In this document: positions 33,919 through 43,889 of the stretch, one piece after another
How the letters are laid out: every line of letters starts with the position of its first letter
How positions within the stretch are numbered: position 1 is the stretch's first letter
Source of the DNA: Alphaproteobacteria bacterium
GTDB lineage: Bacteria; Pseudomonadota; Alphaproteobacteria; JANQMY01
Reading direction: 5' to 3'
Assembly: GCA_028289425.1 (NCBI GenBank)
Contig: JANQPL010000004.1
Location: 124,001-188,000 of the forward strand
DNA: 64,000 nucleotides
Notes under the pieces: model-generated
Seen by the model: the letters and a program-made list of their open reading frames with translations, nothing else
The model's database searches: none
What the model was told of the DNA's origin: nothing
Position numbers and translations under genes: made by a program

Positions 33919-35223
33919 CTAGCCATCAAGCCACAGAAATTTGGCCACAAACAGGGCACTGACCACCATCAGTGGGATCGAGACCTGATCGGACCGGCCA
34001 CCCAGCAATTTGAGAGCTGTGTATGCCACAAGCCCGAATCCGATACCATTGGCAATCGAAAATGTGAGCGGCATCGTCAGTACCGTGATAATTCCAGGGA
34101 CGAAGTCGGTCACATCTTCCCAATCGAACTCGGAAATGCCACGCGCCATCACGCAGGCCACATACAAAAGGGCCGGTGCGGTGGCATAGTCTTGGATGGT
34201 GGCCGCCGCGGGCGCCAGAAATATGCAGGCTAAAAACAGTCCCGCGGTGACCACTGCCGTAAGGCCGGTGCGCCCGCCCGCCTTTACACCCGCAGCACTT
34301 TCCATATAGCTGGTGACGGGTGACGTTCCCAAGGCGGCGCCCGCTATTGTCGCGCTGCTGTCGGAAATGAAGGCGCGATTCATGCGCGGCAGATTGCCTT
34401 TGTCGTCCAACAGTCCAGCGCGGTGCGAAACACCGATGAGCGTTCCGGCCGTATCGAAAATATCGACGAACAAAAATGCCAACACGACGCTGACCATGCC
34501 GATCTCTAAGGCGCCCGCCACATCCATGGCCAAAAAGGTCGGTGCAATGTCCGGGGGCAAGGCAACAAGGCCTTCAAAGGGTGAGACGCCCAGAATAATA
34601 CCCAACGCGGTCACAACGCCCATACCGATCAGGATGGCTCCGGGAACGCCGCGTGCTTCCAGTGCGCCGATCAGCACAAAGCACCCGATCGCTAGCAAGA
34701 CCGTCGCCGAAGCAAGATCCCCCAAGCCCACAAGGGTTGCCGGGTGATCCACAACGATCCCAGCGTTGCGCAGCGCTATCAGCCCAAGGAAAAGACCAAG
34801 GCCGGCCGAAATCGCCAGACGCTGCGACCGCGGAATGGCGTTGATGATCCATCCGCGCACCGGCAGGATGCTCAGGATAAGGAACAAAATGCCTGACACA
34901 AAGACAGCCCCCAAGGCGGCTTCCCAACTATGCCCCATGCCGAGCACGACGCCATAGGTGAAAAAGGCATTGAGCCCCATGCCCGGGGCCACCGCGATGG
35001 GATAGTTCGCAATCAGCCCCATCAACGCCGACCCGGCGGCGGCCGCAAGACAAGTCGCCACAAACACCGCGCCTTCGTCCATGCCGGCTTCCGCCAAGAT
35101 CGCCGGATTCACGAAGATGATGTACGCCATGGTGAGGAAGGTGGTTGCGCCGGCGACAATCTCCGTCCGCACGGTGGTACCGGCCTGCGATAAGCCGAAA
35201 TAGTCGTCAATCCAATGAAGCAT
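33919..35223 (-). CDS. NCS2 family purine permease, AzgA/PbuG-like
   Basis: 434 residues with about twelve membrane segments. N-terminal motif FGLSQAGTTVRTEIVAGATT and the TMAYIIFVNPAIL helix are typical of the guanine/hypoxanthine branch. The conserved FVDIFDTAGTLIGV helix near 245 and the GALEIG upstream segment hold the substrate-site acidic residues. It should import guanine, hypoxanthine or adenine with protons. AAGGGG is the ribosome site. It is divergent from the quinone reductase gene and has no purine gene beside it. Confidence 0.92.
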   Translation of the reverse strand: MLHWIDDYFGLSQAGTTVRTEIVAGATTFLTMAYIIFVNPAILAEAGMDEGAVFVATCLAAAAGSALMGLIANYPIAVAPGMGLNAFFTYGVVLGMGHSWEAALGAVFVSGILFLILSILPVRGWIINAIPRSQRLAISAGLGLFLGLIALRNAGIVVDHPATLVGLGDLASATVLLAIGCFVLIGALEARGVPGAILIGMGVVTALGIILGVSPFEGLVALPPDIAPTFLAMDVAGALEIGMVSVVLAFLFVDIFDTAGTLIGVSHRAGLLDDKGNLPRMNRAFISDSSATIAGAALGTSPVTSYMESAAGVKAGGRTGLTAVVTAGLFLACIFLAPAAATIQDYATAPALLYVACVMARGISEFDWEDVTDFVPGIITVLTMPLTFSIANGIGFGLVAYTALKLLGGRSDQVSIPLMVVSALFVAKFLWLDG

Positions 35224-35355
35224 GGGACCCCTTAAGTCGTGGCAGCAGTCATCCTACCGGCTTCGCCAGGGATCACTCAAATTCCCCCACCAAAAAACTC
35301 GCGCGATGCTCTGGCTTGGTTTATGCAGGAGCAAAACAAATCCACGAGGTGCCGC

Positions 35356-36330
35356 ATGCGCGCAGTCGTTTTTTCCGAATATGTTCCGCCGGAGAAGGCC
35401 GAGGTAAAGATTGTGGATGATCCGTTGCCCGGCCCCAACGACGTGGTCATCGACGTGAAAGCGGCCGGTGTTGGCTTTGTGGACGGGCTGATCGTGCAAG
35501 GGCTCTATCAGGTCAAACCACCGCTCCCCTTCACCCCCGGCGGCGAAATCGCCGGTGTTGTAGCCGATGTGGGCCCGGAGGTGAAAACGCTGAAACCAGG
35601 CGACCGGGTGATGACCTTGGCACCGTCCGGCGGATTTGCCGAAAAAGCGAAGGTGCGGGCGGTCGGATGCGTGCCGTTGCCTGAGCAATTGGCGTTCGAG
35701 GCGGCCGCGGGCTTTACCGTCGCCTATTGCACTGGGCTTTATGGGTTGAAGGATCAAGGGAACCTCAAGAAGGGTGAATCCCTGCTTGTGCTGGGCGCGG
35801 CCGGTGGCGTGGGTCTAGCCGCCATCGATATCGCCAAGACCCTCGGGGCCCGCGTGATCGCGGCAGCGTCCACCGATGAAAAACGCGCCCTCTGCGTTGC
35901 CCAAGGCGCGGATGAAACCATCGATTACACAAAGGACGGGTGGCGCCAGGAGATTAAGTCGATGACCGACGGCCATGGGGTCGATTTGGTCTACGACCCG
36001 GTGGGGGGCGACCAGTCGGAGCTTGCGCTTCGCTCACTTGGGCACGGCGGACGGCATCTTGTCATTGGATTTGCGTCGGGCACCATTCCGCGGATCCCGC
36101 TAAATTTACCCCTGCTGAAGCGGTGCCGCATTGTGGGTGTCGACTGGGGCGGGTGGATGCGTGAAGACCCAGCCCGAAACATTCCGATCCTTACACAGTT
36201 GATGGATTGGGTTGCTGAAGGCGAGTTAAAACCGCCGGCAGGCCAAGCCTATTCCCTCGACCAAGCGGGCTTTGCCATGCGCGATCTGTTGGACCGCAAA
36301 GTGGTCGGCAAAGCAATCGTCACCCCATAG
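35356..36330 (+). CDS. zinc-independent NADPH:quinone oxidoreductase family protein
   Basis: 324 residues from ATG 35356, with GAGGTG just upstream; the frame opens at 35239. MDR fold without the structural zinc cysteines. The NADPH motif is LVLGAAGGVGLAAIDIAKTL near 145-164, with the QOR signature GVGFVDGLIVQGLYQVKPPLPF. It should reduce quinones or enones; a role in handling reactive carbonyls is likely but unproven. It lies 9 bp before the FAD monooxygenase gene, so the two probably form an operon. Confidence 0.9.
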   Translation: MRAVVFSEYVPPEKAEVKIVDDPLPGPNDVVIDVKAAGVGFVDGLIVQGLYQVKPPLPFTPGGEIAGVVADVGPEVKTLKPGDRVMTLAPSGGFAEKAKVRAVGCVPLPEQLAFEAAAGFTVAYCTGLYGLKDQGNLKKGESLLVLGAAGGVGLAAIDIAKTLGARVIAAASTDEKRALCVAQGADETIDYTKDGWRQEIKSMTDGHGVDLVYDPVGGDQSELALRSLGHGGRHLVIGFASGTIPRIPLNLPLLKRCRIVGVDWGGWMREDPARNIPILTQLMDWVAEGELKPPAGQAYSLDQAGFAMRDLLDRKVVGKAIVTP

Positions 36331-36339
36331 GGAAGCGGC

Positions 36340-37911
36340 ATGGCGGACAGTCAAACCCCCGTCTTGATCGTTGGTGCCGGACCGACCGGCCTTATGGCCG
36401 CCTGCCAGCTCGCCCGTTTCGGCATCGATTTTCGATTGATCGATTCAAAGCCGGGGCCCACGCGGGAATCCCGGGCGCTGGCCGTGCAAGCGCGCACAAT
36501 GGAAGTGTATCAACAGCTTGGCGTCGCCGATCAAGCGATGGAACAAGGATATGTCATGTCGGGCATGAACATGCACGCCAATGGCAAACATCGCGCCCGT
36601 GTGCCCTTGGGAGACATTGGCAAGGGGCTCAGCCCGTTTCCCTTTCTTCTGGTGCTTGAGCAGTCGTGCAACGAGCAAATACTCACCGATCATCTAACCG
36701 CGCAAGGTATCGAAATCGGATGGAACACCAGCTTCATGTCGCTCGAGCAAAATGAAGAACATGTGGAAGTGACCGTTCAGACCACGGACGGACATCAAGA
36801 AACGATCCGGTCCCAATGGGTCATTGCGGCGGACGGTGCGTCCAGCCCCATGCGGCATGCGCTCGACATGGCCTTTAGCGGCGGCACTTACGACGAACGG
36901 TTCTACGTCGCCGACCTTCAGATCGACGGTAGTATTCCCCATACGGAAGGGTCCGTATTTCTTGCGCAAAAAGGATTTGCGCTCGTCCTGCCCATGGACG
37001 GCGAGCGCCATTTCAGGCTGGTCGGCATTGTTCCCCAAGGCGTCGCGTCGGAGGACCCGACATTCGATGAAATTCGACAGGACCTGGAACCGCTTTTTCA
37101 GCGCACCCTGACCTTTGGCGAGCCCAACTGGTTTACGTCCTATACGGTTCATCACCGGTGCGTTGAGAGTTTCCAATCAGGCCGCGTATTGTTTGCGGGC
37201 GATGCCGCCCACATTCATTCGCCGGCGGGCGGTCAAGGCATGAATACGGGCCTATTAGACGTGCACAATCTGTGTTGGAAGCTGGCGCTCGTGGTGGATG
37301 GGCCCGGCAGCGATCAACTGGTCCAGACGTATAATGAAGAACGCCTGCCCTTTGCGCATCAGTTGTTGCACACCACCGACCGGGCGTTTCAGGCGGCCAT
37401 GTCCCAGCACGCTTTGACAGCATTCGTGCGCCTGCATGTATTTCCGAATGTGATCCGCACCGCCATGCGGTTCGAATTCACACGGCGCCGTTTCTTTGAA
37501 ACACTCTCCCAAACCGGCATTACCCATAAGGGCCGGTCATTGTCGGTGGATCACGGCACCAACGGCAAACCCTTGGCGGCCGGTGACCGAGTTCCCGATT
37601 TCCAGGTAGAAGTGGACAAGCAAACCTGCACAACCCACGACAGGCTTGCGGAACCTGGTTTTGTCATGCTCGATTTCGCCGCACCGGGGCAAGCACGAAA
37701 GAACAGGCAGGCCATTCAAGAGCTTGCAAAGAAACACGCTGTTCCGTTGAAACACGCCGAGGCCATTTGCCTGGACCCCCAATGGCGCGACATCGTGGAA
37801 GGCAACACTTATCTCATCCGGCCGGACATGTATGTGGGGTTCGCCACCACAAACCTGCGCGAAAAGCCGTTGACGGACTATTTCACACAGAAACTTGGGG
37901 CAGGGGCTTAG
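36340..37911 (+). CDS. FAD-dependent aromatic monooxygenase (PheA/TfdB type)
   Basis: 523 residues. FAD-binding GAGPTG at 12-17, the RALAVQARTMEVY motif, and the GD motif VLFAGDAAHIHSPAGGQGMN near 285-302 with Asp288. The C-terminal 130 residues form a thioredoxin-like domain (about 395-523), as in phenol hydroxylase and related class A flavoprotein hydroxylases. It should hydroxylate an aromatic or quinone-type ring using NAD(P)H and oxygen. It shares an operon with a quinone reductase. The stop codon lies in a hairpin shared with the convergent ABM gene. Confidence 0.93.
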   Translation: MADSQTPVLIVGAGPTGLMAACQLARFGIDFRLIDSKPGPTRESRALAVQARTMEVYQQLGVADQAMEQGYVMSGMNMHANGKHRARVPLGDIGKGLSPFPFLLVLEQSCNEQILTDHLTAQGIEIGWNTSFMSLEQNEEHVEVTVQTTDGHQETIRSQWVIAADGASSPMRHALDMAFSGGTYDERFYVADLQIDGSIPHTEGSVFLAQKGFALVLPMDGERHFRLVGIVPQGVASEDPTFDEIRQDLEPLFQRTLTFGEPNWFTSYTVHHRCVESFQSGRVLFAGDAAHIHSPAGGQGMNTGLLDVHNLCWKLALVVDGPGSDQLVQTYNEERLPFAHQLLHTTDRAFQAAMSQHALTAFVRLHVFPNVIRTAMRFEFTRRRFFETLSQTGITHKGRSLSVDHGTNGKPLAAGDRVPDFQVEVDKQTCTTHDRLAEPGFVMLDFAAPGQARKNRQAIQELAKKHAVPLKHAEAICLDPQWRDIVEGNTYLIRPDMYVGFATTNLREKPLTDYFTQKLGAGA

Positions 37912-37938
37912 AGCAAGTCTGACCCAGATTTGCTCTAA
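37908..37938. terminator. hairpin spanning two convergent stop codons
   Basis: Arms TTAGAGCAAGTCTG and CAGATTTGCTCTAA (14 bp with one G-T pair) around ACC. The TAG of the FAD monooxygenase gene (37909-37911) and of the ABM gene (37935-37937) both lie in its arms. It may work as a bidirectional terminator, though neither side has a long T-run, or be a dispersed repeat. Confidence 0.6.
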
Positions 37939-38240
37939 CCGCCGATGTCGCGTTCGCCCTCGATATCGTAAATCTTCGCCTCTACGCCGCGCACATCAGC
38001 ATTTGCGAGCCCCGCTTGGAATTCGGCCATATGGGGCGTCTGAAAATGGTTGTCCAAGGCCGCTTGGCTTTCCCATTTCTCGAAAATCCGGACGAGCGTC
38101 GGCTCTGACAAATCCACCGAGAAGGCATATTCAATGCAGCCCGGCTCTTTGAGGGTTTCAACTGCCATTTTTTGGGCAAGGGGCGTCAGAGTATTGATTG
38201 TGTCGGGTCCGAGGGTCACTTTCGCGGCAACAATGAGCAT
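37935..38240 (-). CDS. antibiotic biosynthesis monooxygenase (ABM)-domain protein
   Basis: 101 residues from ATG 38240, with AGGAAAG upstream; the frame opens at 38369. The ABM fold is shown by MLIVAAKVTLGPDT, the EPGCIEYAFSVDLSEP segment, FEKWESQAALDNHFQTPHM and a short C-terminal strand. Such dimeric ferredoxin-like proteins include quinol monooxygenases such as YgiN. With the adjacent flavin monooxygenase and quinone reductase genes it forms a group of three likely quinone-handling enzymes. Its role is inferred only from this. Confidence 0.88.
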   Translation of the reverse strand: MLIVAAKVTLGPDTINTLTPLAQKMAVETLKEPGCIEYAFSVDLSEPTLVRIFEKWESQAALDNHFQTPHMAEFQAGLANADVRGVEAKIYDIEGERDIGG

Positions 38241-38417
38241 TTTTTTCTTTCCTGGATCGGATTTGGCGTAAGACAATGGCATATTGCTCAGCCGCAGGGG
38301 GAAACCGCAACAAAAAAGAACTGCCGCGTGTCCGCTGACGATGGCGGTCATTGTGGCGCGAACCGCCAAACGAGAATCGTCTGCAAAAGTTATTGCGTCA
38401 ATCAGCCCCTGCGTTGC

Positions 38418-40259
38418 ATGAAACCCTTATTCAACCACCAGACCAAAAGACAAGCCCGCGCGGCGCGGATATGGCTGCTTTTGCCGTTTCTTGTCGCAAC
38501 GCTGATGTTGGCTATTGTCGATCCCGCAGCCGCGCAAAACGACCGGGAAAACGGCTTCACCTATCGTGTCGCCATCGAAGGCGTAAAACAAAACGGACTC
38601 AGGAAGCTGTTGCAGGACAGTTCGCGATTGGTGGCCTTGCGCGACCAACCACCCCCGTCGGCCATTGGATTGCAGAGGAGAATTGATCAGGATCTGGAGC
38701 GGTTTCGAAAAGTACTGCGCAGCGAAGGCTATTACGCGGCTGAGATCGAAACGTCCGTCGATCTGACAGGGCGCCCGGCGCGCATCGTCATCGACATTGC
38801 CCTGGGGACGCCATTCACCATTGATCAGCATACGATTATGTTTGGCGGTGACGGTGCGCCCTCGATCGACGTCTCCGAATCCGTCCTGGAACAAGGGTCG
38901 CGTTTGCGATCTCAACGCATCGTAGATGCTGAACGCCAGCTAATCCGCCAACTTCAGAACAATGGCTACCCCTATGCGGAAATCGCCGAACGGAAGTTGC
39001 GCGTCGATTTCTCAACACGCACGGCGACAGTCCTCACAGTGGTCGACGATGGCGGCTTCCGCACATTCGGGCCGCTGCGTATCGAAGGTGCAAAGCGTGT
39101 GCAAGAAGGGTTCATTCAAAACTTCGTCCCCTGGAAAGAGGGCGATCCGTTCGATGCGCGAAAGGTGGCAGCCTTCGACCAGTCCCTCGAAAATCTGGAA
39201 CTCTTTCAGTCGGTTCGCGTGGAATATCCGCCCAAAGACGACGCCGGTGATAAGACCCAACAGGAATTGCCGATGACGCTTGTGGCCAATGAGCGCAAGC
39301 ATCGGTCTTTTGGACTGGGCGTTCAATACTCCACCAATGAAGGCGCCGGCGGGCGTATTCTGTGGGAAAACCGAAACCTGTTCGGCCGTGGAGAACGGTT
39401 TACGGCGGAAGCGAGCGGCACCCAGTTGCGCCAAGGCCTAGACCTCACTTACCGCGAGCCGGAGTTTGGCCGGTCGGACCAGGTGCTCATTCTGGGGACA
39501 GAATTTCAGCGGGAAGACTCCGATGCGTTCGACGAGCTGAGCGGAACGGTTTCCGCCGGCATTGAGCGCCGTATTAGCCGACGCCTGGTTCTGACGGGGA
39601 TCGTCGAAACCGAATTCTCGGCCATCGAAGACAGTTTTGGATCTTCCGACAGCCAGCTTATCGCCTTTCCGCTCCTTGCGCGTTGGGACTCGACAGACGA
39701 TCTTTTGGATCCCAAGAAGGGCGTGCGTGCTTCCGGTCGCCTTGTTCCGCATTTTGGCAACAATCGCGGACTGCTCACCTTCACCTCGTTCGACGCAACT
39801 GGTTCCACGTATCAAAGCTTTGGCACCAACAAACGGTTCACCGTGGCGGGGCGCCTTCGGGCGAGCGTGGCCGCCGGCGAGCGGACCGAGGACATTCCTG
39901 CAAACCGCCGGTTTTACTCGGGCGGTGCCGGTTCCATCCGGGGGTTTGATTTTCGCGAGGTGGGCCCGCTGGACAGTGTTGGCGACCCTATCGGTGGGCG
40001 GTCGCGCGTCGAGCTTGGGCTAGAGTTGCGGACCAAGATCACAAGGGACATCGGTCTTGTGCCCTTCATAGAGGGCGGCAATGTGTACGATCAGGCTTAT
40101 CCGAATTTCGATGGGGGATTACGTTGGGGCGCCGGCCTTGGCTTGCGATACTTTACGGCCATAGGGCCTTTGCGATTTGATATCGCCACCCCGCTTAATC
40201 CACGTTCCGGCGTGGACGGAAACATCGAATTCTACATTAGTTTGGGACAGGCCTTCTAA
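38418..40259 (+). CDS. tamA: outer membrane assembly protein TamA
   Basis: 613 residues from ATG 38418; the long frame upstream (from 38172) is antisense to the ABM gene. Signal peptide about 1-41 (ending DPAAAQN). POTRA domains at roughly 45-270, then an Omp85/BamA beta barrel to the end with the conserved GGAGSIRGFDFREVGPLD motif near 500, which folds into the barrel lumen, and a C-terminal FYISLGQAF strand. TamA inserts into the outer membrane and works with TamB, whose gene overlaps it by one base (TAATG), to help assemble autotransporters and move phospholipids. Confidence 0.93.
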   Translation: MKPLFNHQTKRQARAARIWLLLPFLVATLMLAIVDPAAAQNDRENGFTYRVAIEGVKQNGLRKLLQDSSRLVALRDQPPPSAIGLQRRIDQDLERFRKVLRSEGYYAAEIETSVDLTGRPARIVIDIALGTPFTIDQHTIMFGGDGAPSIDVSESVLEQGSRLRSQRIVDAERQLIRQLQNNGYPYAEIAERKLRVDFSTRTATVLTVVDDGGFRTFGPLRIEGAKRVQEGFIQNFVPWKEGDPFDARKVAAFDQSLENLELFQSVRVEYPPKDDAGDKTQQELPMTLVANERKHRSFGLGVQYSTNEGAGGRILWENRNLFGRGERFTAEASGTQLRQGLDLTYREPEFGRSDQVLILGTEFQREDSDAFDELSGTVSAGIERRISRRLVLTGIVETEFSAIEDSFGSSDSQLIAFPLLARWDSTDDLLDPKKGVRASGRLVPHFGNNRGLLTFTSFDATGSTYQSFGTNKRFTVAGRLRASVAAGERTEDIPANRRFYSGGAGSIRGFDFREVGPLDSVGDPIGGRSRVELGLELRTKITRDIGLVPFIEGGNVYDQAYPNFDGGLRWGAGLGLRYFTAIGPLRFDIATPLNPRSGVDGNIEFYISLGQAF

Positions 40260-43200
40260 TGGCGCAGCAAGACCGACAAACAAAGCGCGGCGCGCGCTTC
40301 TGGAGCTTGGTAGTCCTTGCTGGAATTGTCCTGGCCGGGGCCGCGGTGTGGCTTCTTTTGCAATTGGACGGCCCGCGCCGCTTCGCCGCCAACACGGCTG
40401 TGTCTGCGATTGGTGATGAAGACCTGCGGATTACCTACGGCGATTTATCCGGAAATTGGCCCTGGCGCATCGGTATCACGGATCTGGAAATTTCTGACGA
40501 GCAAGGGCCCTGGCTGTCGATCGAGACCCTCACGCTCGACTGGTCGCCCTTTGCAATATTGGGTAACCGTGTACGCGCATCGCGCTTGTCGATCGAAAAC
40601 AGCCGCCTCCTCCGGCTGCCCGAGACGCCTCCCGATCCCGCGTCAGATCGCCATGTTCTTCCCGAAATCCCCGACTTGGGAATCGAGATCGCGGTTCAAT
40701 CCCTGTCCATCACCAATCTGGCCATTGCCGAAACCGTTTTCGGGCACGCTGCGGATCTTGACGTCACCGGAACTGTTCAGTGGACAGAGCAAGAGCTGCG
40801 CGGCGACATCGACCTCACCGAACGTGCAGATGGGGGGCTGACGGCAAGCCTCGACTTCTTGCTTCATCAAAAAGACGAGACACTCGACCTTGCCATTGCG
40901 GGAGAAGAATCGGCGTCCGGCTTGATACATAGGCTGGCCGAGGTGGAGCTGGAAGCCCCCTTGGCCTTCAGCCTGGAAGGTAAAGGGCCTTCGCGGGATT
41001 GGCGCGGGAAACTGCGGATCACCGCGGATGGATATGGCAGTTCGGACACGGATTTGAGAGTAACGAACGCCGCACCTCTGGCCATCACAATATCGTCAGA
41101 CATCGACCTGCAGGCGAGAATGCGTGACGACTGGAAACGGCTTTCTGGGTCTGCCGTCAATGTGGCGCTCAGCGCCACCGACGTCACTCTGGATGGGGGG
41201 ACCATCGTTTCATCGGAATTGAGAACCGCAAGCGGCCTGAGCGCCGCTTTGAAAGGACGTATAAATCTGGCCGACAATGCCATCGATGTGGCGCTGGACA
41301 CGTCAGTGGACGATGCAAACATTTTCTCTTCATTCGCGGGGCCCAATTTCGCGGGGCGCGCGGCCGTAACGGCAACCATTACCGGCACGCTGGATGACTC
41401 ATCGGTGAAGGCCGAACTGGCGGGCGAGCAAATCATTGTGGACCGCACCGAATTCGGCAATGTGACCGGGAAGATCGATTGGCCGGGCAGCAAAATCCAA
41501 GCCGGCCAAATCGACATTGTCATCGACAGCCCATTGGGGCCGGGCACGGTCAAATCAGCCATCGCGAGAGACCGGTCAGGGAACCTCACATTCACCGATC
41601 TCAACGCGGACTGGTTGACCACAAAAATCGGCGGAGAGTTTACGCTCACAAGCGATGGACACCCCTATGGCTCCTTGACGTTTGACGTGGGCGCATTGGA
41701 GCAGATTTCCTTTTTGTCCCAGTTTGCGGGCATTCCGAAAATTCGCGGCGCCGCCCTCGGGTCAATCTCCATTCCGGAGCCAAGCCTGTCGCGCGAAAGC
41801 CAATTCCGGCTTGAACTTGCCAACTTTCGCGCCGGCAGCGGCACGGACATGTTTGCGATCAAAAAGCTGGAAGCGTCTGGACGCCTCGAGGCCGAAGCCG
41901 GCGGCGCCGTGAACCTCACGGCAACGGCCGAAGAGGTTGATGCGCCCGGCCTGCTGTCGCCCAACACCATCGGCAAAATTACCCTTAGCGCCGATGGCCG
42001 AAACGACAACGCCAATTGGAATATCGAGACCTCTCAGATTAATCAGAGCAAAGACAGTCTGACGGCGCGTGGGTCATACCGGCGAATGTCAGGCGGTCAG
42101 AAAGTTTCGATTGACCAGCTTTCAGGGGCGCTTGCGGGTGAAGCGATCAAGATCGACCAACCGCTGATCATCGCAGAACAGCAGAACGGTTGGAGTCTGC
42201 AACCGTTCTCTCTGCACTATGGCACCGGCAACGCCGGCGGTTCGGCTGATTTCCGTGAGGCCGGCGCCCAGGCCAAGGTCAATCTTTCCCAATTGCCTGT
42301 GGCCGTTAGTGGGATTGGGTTTGAGACGATCGAAGGAGACCTCTCCGGGTCCGTTACCCTCGACACGCTTTCGGCACAAAAATCCGGCAGCGCATCTTTG
42401 GTTCTGTCGTCGGACGCGGGCCCGCTTGCCACGACAACGATCGATGCGGATTGGGATGGCGCCCGTTTGATCATTGCCGGCAGTTTCGAAGGGGCCGGCA
42501 CATTCGACGGATCACTGCCACTGACATACGAAGACGGTGCGTTCGATATTCCGGGCAATGGCAGCATTGGTCTTGCCGCCGCCCTGCGCGGCCCCATCGG
42601 ACCACTCTGGCGCTTGGGGCCGCTTTCTGAATACGTGCTCACCGGCCTGGGCAGCCTCGATGTGTCTGCATCGGGAACATGGGGAGACCCGATCATCAGC
42701 GGCGTAGCGTCACTCCAGGACGGTTATTTCGAAAGCTACAGCGACGGCATCTTCCTGGCCGACTTGGCCCTTAATCTTCGGGCCGAGAATTCCGAGCGCG
42801 CCACGATGACGTTAACGGCAACAGACGGCAAAAAGGGGCGCGTAAAGGGTGAAGGTGACGTGCGGTTTATCGCGGACCAGAAAATCCCCATGACGATCAC
42901 TGCTGATTTCGATAAAGCGGAGATCGTCCGAGGCGAGACAGTGGACGCCCGCCTTTCCGGACGTGTTACGCTGGCCGGGAACACTGATGCTTTGCGTTTA
43001 ACGGGAGACCTTACCGTCAATCGAATGGATGTCCGCATTCCAAGTGAGCTGCCGCCGACCGTCATTGATCTGCCTGCAGAGCTTGTTAATGTGCCGCCCG
43101 CATTGCGCGACGCAACAACTACCGATGGGGACACGTCCGATACGTCGGTATCACTCGATGTGCGCATTAACGCGCCCAACAGAGTGTTTGTGGAGGGGCG

Positions 43201-43888
43201 TGGGCTTTCGTCGGAATGGAAGGCGAAAGCAACCCTCAAAGGGGATGCTGACCGTCCACGCATCGAAGGACGTGCCAACATCATCAAAGGCAGTTTCGAA
43301 TTTGCCGGCCGGCCTTTCGATCTGGAACGCGGCACCATCACGTTTGACGGCGGCAAAGAAATCGATCCGCAATTGAATGTGCTTGCGACACGCGATGAAG
43401 ATGACATCAAAGTGGGTGTGCAAGTGAAGGGGCCCGCATCGGACCCGACGATTTCTCTCCAGTCCACCCCGGCCCTACCGCAAGAGGATGTGTTGGCACG
43501 CATCCTGTTCGGCAAGCCAGTTGCCGAATTGAGCTACACGGAGCTGGCACAACTCGGCGAATCCATCGCCACCCTTAGCGGCCGCGGCCTAGGCGGTGGT
43601 GGCCGCGGATTGTTCGGTACGGTCCGGCAGTCGCTTGGCATCGATGTGCTGTCCGTGGATGCAGGCTCCATCGCGACCGACAGCACGGATGAAGACGCCG
43701 TAGGCCCGAGCCTCACCGTTGGCAAGTATGTTACCAATCGGGTCTATGTGGGTGTTACCCAAGGGACCGATGAAGATTCAACAGCGGTGGAAGTCGACGT
43801 GGACATCACCCGCCGATTGAGCCTATCAACCGAGGTCGGACAAAAGGCCAACTCGAACATCGGCTTGAATTGGAGTTGGGATTATTAG
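40259..43888 (+). CDS. tamB: translocation and assembly module protein TamB
   Basis: 1209 residues. N-terminal membrane anchor at about 11-35, then a very long AsmA/TamB-like beta repeat region rich in polar and small residues (such as DGGLTASLDFLLHQKDETLD), and the DUF490 domain at the C-terminus (about 850-1209) with NVLATRDEDDIKVGVQVKGP, QEDVLARILFGKPVAELSY and the closing LSLSTEVGQKANSNIGLNWS. The extended groove spans the periplasm and is thought to carry phospholipid or client proteins between membranes. Paired with tamA by a one-base overlap; the next gene follows after one base. Confidence 0.93.
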   Translation: MAQQDRQTKRGARFWSLVVLAGIVLAGAAVWLLLQLDGPRRFAANTAVSAIGDEDLRITYGDLSGNWPWRIGITDLEISDEQGPWLSIETLTLDWSPFAILGNRVRASRLSIENSRLLRLPETPPDPASDRHVLPEIPDLGIEIAVQSLSITNLAIAETVFGHAADLDVTGTVQWTEQELRGDIDLTERADGGLTASLDFLLHQKDETLDLAIAGEESASGLIHRLAEVELEAPLAFSLEGKGPSRDWRGKLRITADGYGSSDTDLRVTNAAPLAITISSDIDLQARMRDDWKRLSGSAVNVALSATDVTLDGGTIVSSELRTASGLSAALKGRINLADNAIDVALDTSVDDANIFSSFAGPNFAGRAAVTATITGTLDDSSVKAELAGEQIIVDRTEFGNVTGKIDWPGSKIQAGQIDIVIDSPLGPGTVKSAIARDRSGNLTFTDLNADWLTTKIGGEFTLTSDGHPYGSLTFDVGALEQISFLSQFAGIPKIRGAALGSISIPEPSLSRESQFRLELANFRAGSGTDMFAIKKLEASGRLEAEAGGAVNLTATAEEVDAPGLLSPNTIGKITLSADGRNDNANWNIETSQINQSKDSLTARGSYRRMSGGQKVSIDQLSGALAGEAIKIDQPLIIAEQQNGWSLQPFSLHYGTGNAGGSADFREAGAQAKVNLSQLPVAVSGIGFETIEGDLSGSVTLDTLSAQKSGSASLVLSSDAGPLATTTIDADWDGARLIIAGSFEGAGTFDGSLPLTYEDGAFDIPGNGSIGLAAALRGPIGPLWRLGPLSEYVLTGLGSLDVSASGTWGDPIISGVASLQDGYFESYSDGIFLADLALNLRAENSERATMTLTATDGKKGRVKGEGDVRFIADQKIPMTITADFDKAEIVRGETVDARLSGRVTLAGNTDALRLTGDLTVNRMDVRIPSELPPTVIDLPAELVNVPPALRDATTTDGDTSDTSVSLDVRINAPNRVFVEGRGLSSEWKAKATLKGDADRPRIEGRANIIKGSFEFAGRPFDLERGTITFDGGKEIDPQLNVLATRDEDDIKVGVQVKGPASDPTISLQSTPALPQEDVLARILFGKPVAELSYTELAQLGESIATLSGRGLGGGGRGLFGTVRQSLGIDVLSVDAGSIATDSTDEDAVGPSLTVGKYVTNRVYVGVTQGTDEDSTAVEVDVDITRRLSLSTEVGQKANSNIGLNWSWDY

Positions 43889-43889
43889 G

